A stretch of DNA of 64,000 bases. Source: Cruorifilaria tuberocauda (lineage: Eukaryota > Nematoda > Chromadorea > Rhabditida > Onchocercidae). Below, one piece after another: positions 59,001 to 64,000 of the stretch. A model generated the notes under the pieces. It did no database searches. It was not told the origin of the DNA and worked only from the letters and a program-made list of their open reading frames with translations. The number at the start of each line of letters is the position of its first letter. Positions within the stretch are counted from its first letter, which is position 1. The position numbers were made by a program, and so were the translations under genes. Location: positions 1 through 64,000 of the forward strand of contig JABVXU010000012.1 of the NCBI GenBank assembly GCA_013365365.1, given 5' to 3'.

Positions 59001-61379
59001 TTCTTAAAAATGCATTCTTAAAAAAAATTAGTACTTTATTAAAAGATTGAGTATTTGATTATCGATTTAATTGTTTAATATATCAGCTAAATGAAATGAT
59101 TAGTAGCTAAATTAATTAGAATGAATATGCGCAAATGAAAATAAACAAAGAGATCAAAGGGAACAGTAATACTTTCCAATGTGCTCTCAAAATTGAAAAT
59201 AAGCTAAATTAAACTGAACTAACAAAAAGTCTACAATTCACAATTTTCACATCTTTCTTCGTCGGTTTAAACTTCTCCTTCTATTACCACCCATTCATTT
59301 CATTATATCCAGTCGACGGATGTTTTTTGGGTTGATTTATCAATCTCTAAAATGGTACTTTAAAGGATGAGAAAATAACTGATCTCTTTTCTCTTTCTTT
59401 TCTTTTTTCTTGATTTAAAAAAATATGGCTTTATCATAACTGTCCGTTGATCATTTCATTTCTCTTCTTTCATTCATTAAAATATACTAAACTTCTTTAT
59501 AAGAAGTATTTCAGTGGTTATTTCACTTCTTCCCGTCGATCCGATTCATAAAAATATCTGATCTTCCATTTTCATTAACACCACGAATATACGGCGGTCA
59601 CTTTACTTCTCCCACTAATGTACAATATTGTATTTAGTTCTGTCATAAATAGATAATGGTTACATCGTAATCATCATCCCCCGGTTCACAAAAACATCTC
59701 CAATTTTAGTGAATGGACAGTGGTCAATCGTATTTAATTTTCGACGCATGAAAACATCTTCAATTCGATGATAAACAAGTGACAGTCATGTTTACTTACT
59801 ACTTCTCTTGTTTTACCAAATTTGATTGAAATGATTTCATCAAATGCTAAAATGTTACATTAAATTTAATCTTCCGTTAATTCATTCATAATTATTAAAT
59901 AACCAAACATATGGATACCACAAGGTCGGATATTTGTTTTTTTATTTGAAAAGAAAGGGAAAAGAATGGAATGAGAAGTTGGGAGAGAAAAAAAAGAATT
60001 ATTGAAAGAAAGGTGGAAAAAAAAAAGGAATAAACGACGATGAGTGGTTCACATCACCCCCAAACTTTTGTTTTTTCTCCGCGATATACCGAGAATGAAA
60101 GAGAAGAGGAGAGCATTTATTCGACGATATTATATATGAAATGATCTGCGATTACCCACCAACTTGACGCCAATCATTTATCCTTCCTTGGACAGTTATA
60201 CTTCCTGATGTTCTCACTCCTACCATCTATCTGCATACACATCCACTACTTCTTATTACAATTAATTAATTGTTTCAGTTAATCGATCAATTAATTTCAT
60301 TTTAAGATTTAATGTGGTGGTATTTTACTATTCTAATGATAAAGTTAGGATTTCTCGTTCTAGAACGTGATAATTGTTATCATTGCAATGCTGCAACGTA
60401 GAAAAGATGTAAAATGTGCAGTGAAATGGGATAAACAATCCATATGGTATTGTTGTTTAAGTGATGTAATTAGCTGTTGAATTACAGTTATCCGGCGGGG
60501 AAGCGAGCAAATCGACTTCGTCGTTTGAAGTTATTTGTTTAGAAAACTTTTCTAAACTAATAAATGTAAATTTTATGTGATGGGTTTGGGAGGAGAGGGA
60601 AAAATGATGTGAAGAGAGGAGTGAATAATCTGTTTGGTTGGATTTCTCTTATCAACGTGACATAATATTGAATGATTTTTTGTTTAAGCAAAAAATTTTC
60701 TTTTATTTCTCTTCCTTCTTGAAGAAAAAAGTATCTGTTTATGGCTTTTTCTAATATAAAATCGATTTTAATTTATTTGAGCTAAGAATCGATGTGAAAG
60801 GAGGAAAAAGCTATGGTTATTTGCATCTTTGAGTAATTCCGGACAAGTGTTTTTTAAATTGGAAGGATCAAATTTCCTGTTCTCTATAAATTGCATGATC
60901 CCTGTTTTCCGGAAATGCATAACTCGTAATTTTTGCCAAGCAAATTAACTTGTTAGTTTGTTATCTATCAAGTGTTTAGTAATTTTCAATTCTAGACATA
61001 TTTTAAATGTACATTGAAACTGATAAAAATTTTTTCTCACTCTTTAAATTGAAACCGAAGCTCAAATACTCCGGATTTTTGATTCCTGACCCTAAATTGA
61101 CCTCTTGGCAAGCGCACAGATCTTCGTCAATGTTTGTTTACAGATAACCACACAATTTCAAATATTAAAAGTGGCCATAGTATACAGTTATTACTGACAT
61201 TACTAGCAGAGAGAGCTTTTCTAGACAAGCTATTCGACATATCCATCTATTACTACCACTCTAATTATGAGTGATTCGAGTGGATGATCTTTGAAGTGAA
61301 ATCTCGACTCATGCAGTAATTCGGCTGATTGCTGGAGTTCGAGAGTTGAAATGACAGAAGATTTCGTAAATCTCTGGAA

Positions 61380-61720
61380 TTCCGCAACCCAGACTTCGAC
61401 TGAGACTCCCCGTCGGAAAGCGTACCTCTCAGACAATCTCAGAAGAGCGTGCAGTGTACCTGTCTGTCACTGCGGCGTGTGATCTATCGCCCGCCTCGCC
61501 AGTCACCGTCGCTCGCCGTGAGAGAGTGCAGTGGAGGGAGGCGTTCCACTCGCTGTCAGGCGCTGCCACTTATCATCGCCGTCCTTCGCCACCACCGCCG
61601 CCACTGTCATCACCGATGTCGGAAATACACTTCAAGAATACGGTATCCTAGAATCCTTCCAGATGTTAACTTCGTACCGTGGACATCGTCCACTCGTGGT
61701 ACCATACTGTTACTGTTGAT
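61380..61720 (+). promoter_or_regulatory. GC-rich island upstream of the Snail-type gene
   Basis: CG-rich DNA (GCCCGCCTCGCCAGTCACCG, CCACCACCGCCGCCACTG) interrupts AT-rich surroundings 500-800 bp before the first called exon. It probably contains the promoter and 5' leader of the zinc finger gene. A frame within it ends with MSEIHFKNT followed by a donor-like GTATCC; its phase does not match the 62158 acceptor, so I treat it as leader rather than coding exon. Open frames on both strands here are a product of high GC. Confidence 0.5.
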
Positions 61721-62199
61721 CGAAGTTAAATTTATCGAATATACCTCTTGGGAGAAGAAGCAAAGAAATTTCATTTGGCTTCAAAGAATGTAATCAAGAG
61801 AAGAGATTTCTCGTAAGAGTCATTTCTGCTTTCAATGAAGCAACTAGCAAAAGTACTGGAATGTCTGCGACTTCCGTCTATTAATATTAAAAAGACGTGA
61901 GAACTGTGTCACCTGGAATAGAGCCAATTTGTCATTGAAATGAATTCGTGTTCCGCCTTATCCGGATATTTATCAGTTTGCAATTTGAAAATGACTAATT
62001 GCTTTTCTTCTGCTCCATCTGAACCTTACAGGAAAATTTATGAGCAAAATGATTACTGATAAAGAGAAATGTCGCGATCTTTTCAACGTATAGAATCATG
62101 ATCAGACTCTTTAAAGAGGAAGAGTGCTACTTTCAGGTCGATCAAGACGGAATCACGTAAATACTGGATCAGTTTAGCCTAGTTCCCGGACGTCCGTCA

Positions 62200-63890
62200 A
62201 TGACTTCCCCCTTCACATTTCCCCCTTCGGTATCATTTCCCATGGAAAGATTCAAATTTTTCATTCCACCATCTTACATCTTCCCGCCGCCGTTCCCACC
62301 TCATTATTTTGGCAGCCCACTCTTTCGACCAATGCAATTCCCACAATTCAATCCTTTAAATATCCGTAAGTTATTCTTCCTTTCCTTTTTCGGAAGTATT
62401 ATATATCATTTGAAATATGTAATATGAGTATTCCTTAAATGGTAAGTATTAATTATTTCAATTTAAACGTACTTCATTTAATTTTTCCCAAGTTTTCATA
62501 ATTTTGATTCGTATAGTTCAATAGGAAGATTTGAATAAATGCAACATAAGCTAATAATTCATGCCTGTCATCATGCTTAAATTGTTAGCATAGTTGACTC
62601 AAAATAGTCAAAAATATTGTGGAAGAAAGTTTAGCTAAAGAATCACACGATGGATTCAGATGATAGCGAATATTAGAAAAGCTGTGAAGTCAAGATGGAT
62701 TAGACCAAAGAAGAGGAAGAGACATTTCAAGTGTCCTTCAAGTATTACTGTATGAGAATTACTATACTAATCGGAGTGGATTAGATCTTATCTGGCACTA
62801 CTAAAGTATATGGAAATAATCGCCAGAATTGTCAATGTTATCAAGCAACATTTGTTTTATCACTATGTTCTGATATTATTCCTCACTAAAAATATTTAGG
62901 GAGCGCTACCGTGATCACTTTTGAAAGTCAGTATATTAACTTAGCAAACAGTACTATGCTATCACATTGATATGCGTACTTAAATTTTATTATAATCTGT
63001 TACAAACGCGTGTCAATAAGCAGACGAATGTGAGAGTAATTGTTTTCATTATTAATGTTACTAATATCATTTTATGACTTTCTACATACATGATATATTA
63101 ATCTATATTTATAGTCATAATTTTTACTAATTATTACTGTAGGAACTGATCGAGATTTTGATTGTTAAACTTTTAGCTTTTAAACCTTTGACACCGCCTC
63201 CAACTTTACAATGTCCATCATGCAAAAGCATTTACCTGAATCCAAGCGATCTGATGATTCATATGGCGTGGCATCAACAACAATCACAGTTGCAACCTGT
63301 TGCATGTAGCAGTAGTAGTATCGATGCAAGCAGCAGTAGTAGTAGTACTAGTATCAGTGTCAGGAGTACTACGAAGAAAAGTAGCGCTAACCGGACGAAA
63401 ACAACCGGACCCGGTTCAATAAGTGGTAAAGGCGGTAATTCTGTACGACCGGCACGCGTTAGCACTTGCAAATGTTCCGTATGCGGAAAAACATTCACGA
63501 GACATTGGCTACTTCAGGGACATATGAGAACACACAGTAAGTTCTTGAATTAAATTTAATGAGCTGCATGAGCCTCTTGCAAATCATTCAGGTAATTCAT
63601 GGCTTGGAAAGAATTCTACGACTTTTCTTCCTTTCATAGTATAATTGAATGTAAGATTTAAGACTGAAGTGAAATATCATTTCTATTACTCAAATTATTG
63701 AGTTTCTTCCCACAATTTAATTATGTTAAATTTCAACTTATGAAATTGTATTTTGCTATAATTAATTAAAATGATACATATCCGAAGGTTAATTTCATTA
63801 TAGCCGGTGAAAAGCCATTTCAATGTCCGGTGTGTAATAAAGCATTTGCAGACAAAAGTAATCTTCGAGCTCATGTACAAACACACAGTG
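62200..63890 (+). CDS. Snail/Scratch-family zinc finger transcription factor, 5' part
   Basis: Nuclear DNA-binding factor of the E-box repressor family that includes C. elegans ces-1 and scrt-1. Exons 62200-62365, 63177-63536 and 63804-63890 join in phase 1 each time; the last ends at a donor, so the gene continues beyond the window. The N-terminus is Phe/Pro-rich ([20 protein letters not shown]), with no SNAG motif seen. Finger 1 is [21 protein letters not shown] (C-x2-C-x12-H-x3-H in this stretch). A ~65-residue Ser/Thr-rich linker follows. Fingers 2 and 3 ([42 protein letters not shown]) are the diagnostic Snail/Scratch sequence, with His replacing the usual Pro in RPW. The exon-1 frame is open back to an acceptor at about 62178, so an upstream coding exon is possible. 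Confidence 0.93.
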
Positions 63891-64000
63891 GTAAGAAGCG
63901 CTCCTTTGGAATTTCGTCTTTATGCAAATTATCTTTCTTACTTGCTGAAAAACTGAAATAACATTAGAAATAATGGTTTATGATTACCAATAGAATTAAT

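Larger units (their letters stand above)
54445..61370. other. Nearly 7 kb with little recognisable coding sequence
   Basis: One candidate coiled-coil exon (55615-55735) is listed separately. A Gln-rich frame at 56117-56320 follows purine-rich simple sequence and is not convincing. Pyrimidine-rich patches occur at 58280-58350 and 59380-59475. As the region lies upstream of the Snail-type gene it may hold its regulatory elements. Confidence 0.35.

Noticed and set aside
61449..61793. 114-codon Arg/His-rich plus-strand frame and its overlaps
   Set aside because: Several overlapping frames in a GC-rich leader; none joins the zinc finger exon in phase.

Overview
The window is nuclear DNA from a nematode. 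It is AT-rich, and its genes are split by short to medium introns with nematode-type junctions (GTAAGT-like donors, TTTTCAG or TTTTTAG acceptors). It carries nematode-typical families: divergent Cys-loop receptor subunits and a TTBK/CK1-like kinase. Several start codons lie only 3 to 14 bases after a splice-acceptor-like CAG or TAG, as expected for spliced-leader trans-splicing. A clade III (spirurid or filarial) worm is the most likely source, but that is inference from composition and gene style only. All gene models below were assembled by hand, by matching intron phases across splice junctions.

Left part, 1-20.2 kb: almost gene-free. It holds a 0.74-kb pyrimidine-only tract (2515-3250) inside a field of diverged repeat units, a GC-rich promoter-like island with three 34-bp tandem repeats (about 6200-6650), an inverted repeat (6925-6988), a possible small membrane protein (14709-14900, minus) and an isolated tail-like transmembrane exon (18976-19053, minus).

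Middle part, 20.2-42.5 kb: two tandem minus-strand genes of the ligand-gated ion channel superfamily. One has all four membrane segments (20267-24223). The other stops at the end of the extracellular domain (25847-28042). Then come a TTBK/CK1-like kinase (29651-32639, plus) lying between two copies of a ~0.5-kb dispersed repeat, an unrecognised 347-residue protein (35543-38343, minus), gamma-glutamylaminecyclotransferase (39937-40771, plus) and mitochondrial ribosomal protein uS10m (41762-42463, minus).

Right part, 42.5-64 kb: a CDV3 homologue (44163-45874, minus), then mitochondrial ribosomal protein bL36m (48334-48851, plus) followed 393 bp later by RNA polymerase III subunit POLR3C (49245-54444, plus). 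These two could be an operon. After a 7-kb region with little recognisable coding sequence there is a GC-rich island and the start of a Snail/Scratch-type zinc finger gene (62200-63890), which runs off the right edge.

The housekeeping genes (uS10m, bL36m, POLR3C) serve organelle translation and tRNA/5S transcription. The receptor pair, the kinase and the zinc finger gene are more lineage-specific functions. I saw no rRNA, tRNA, CRISPR or complete mobile element.
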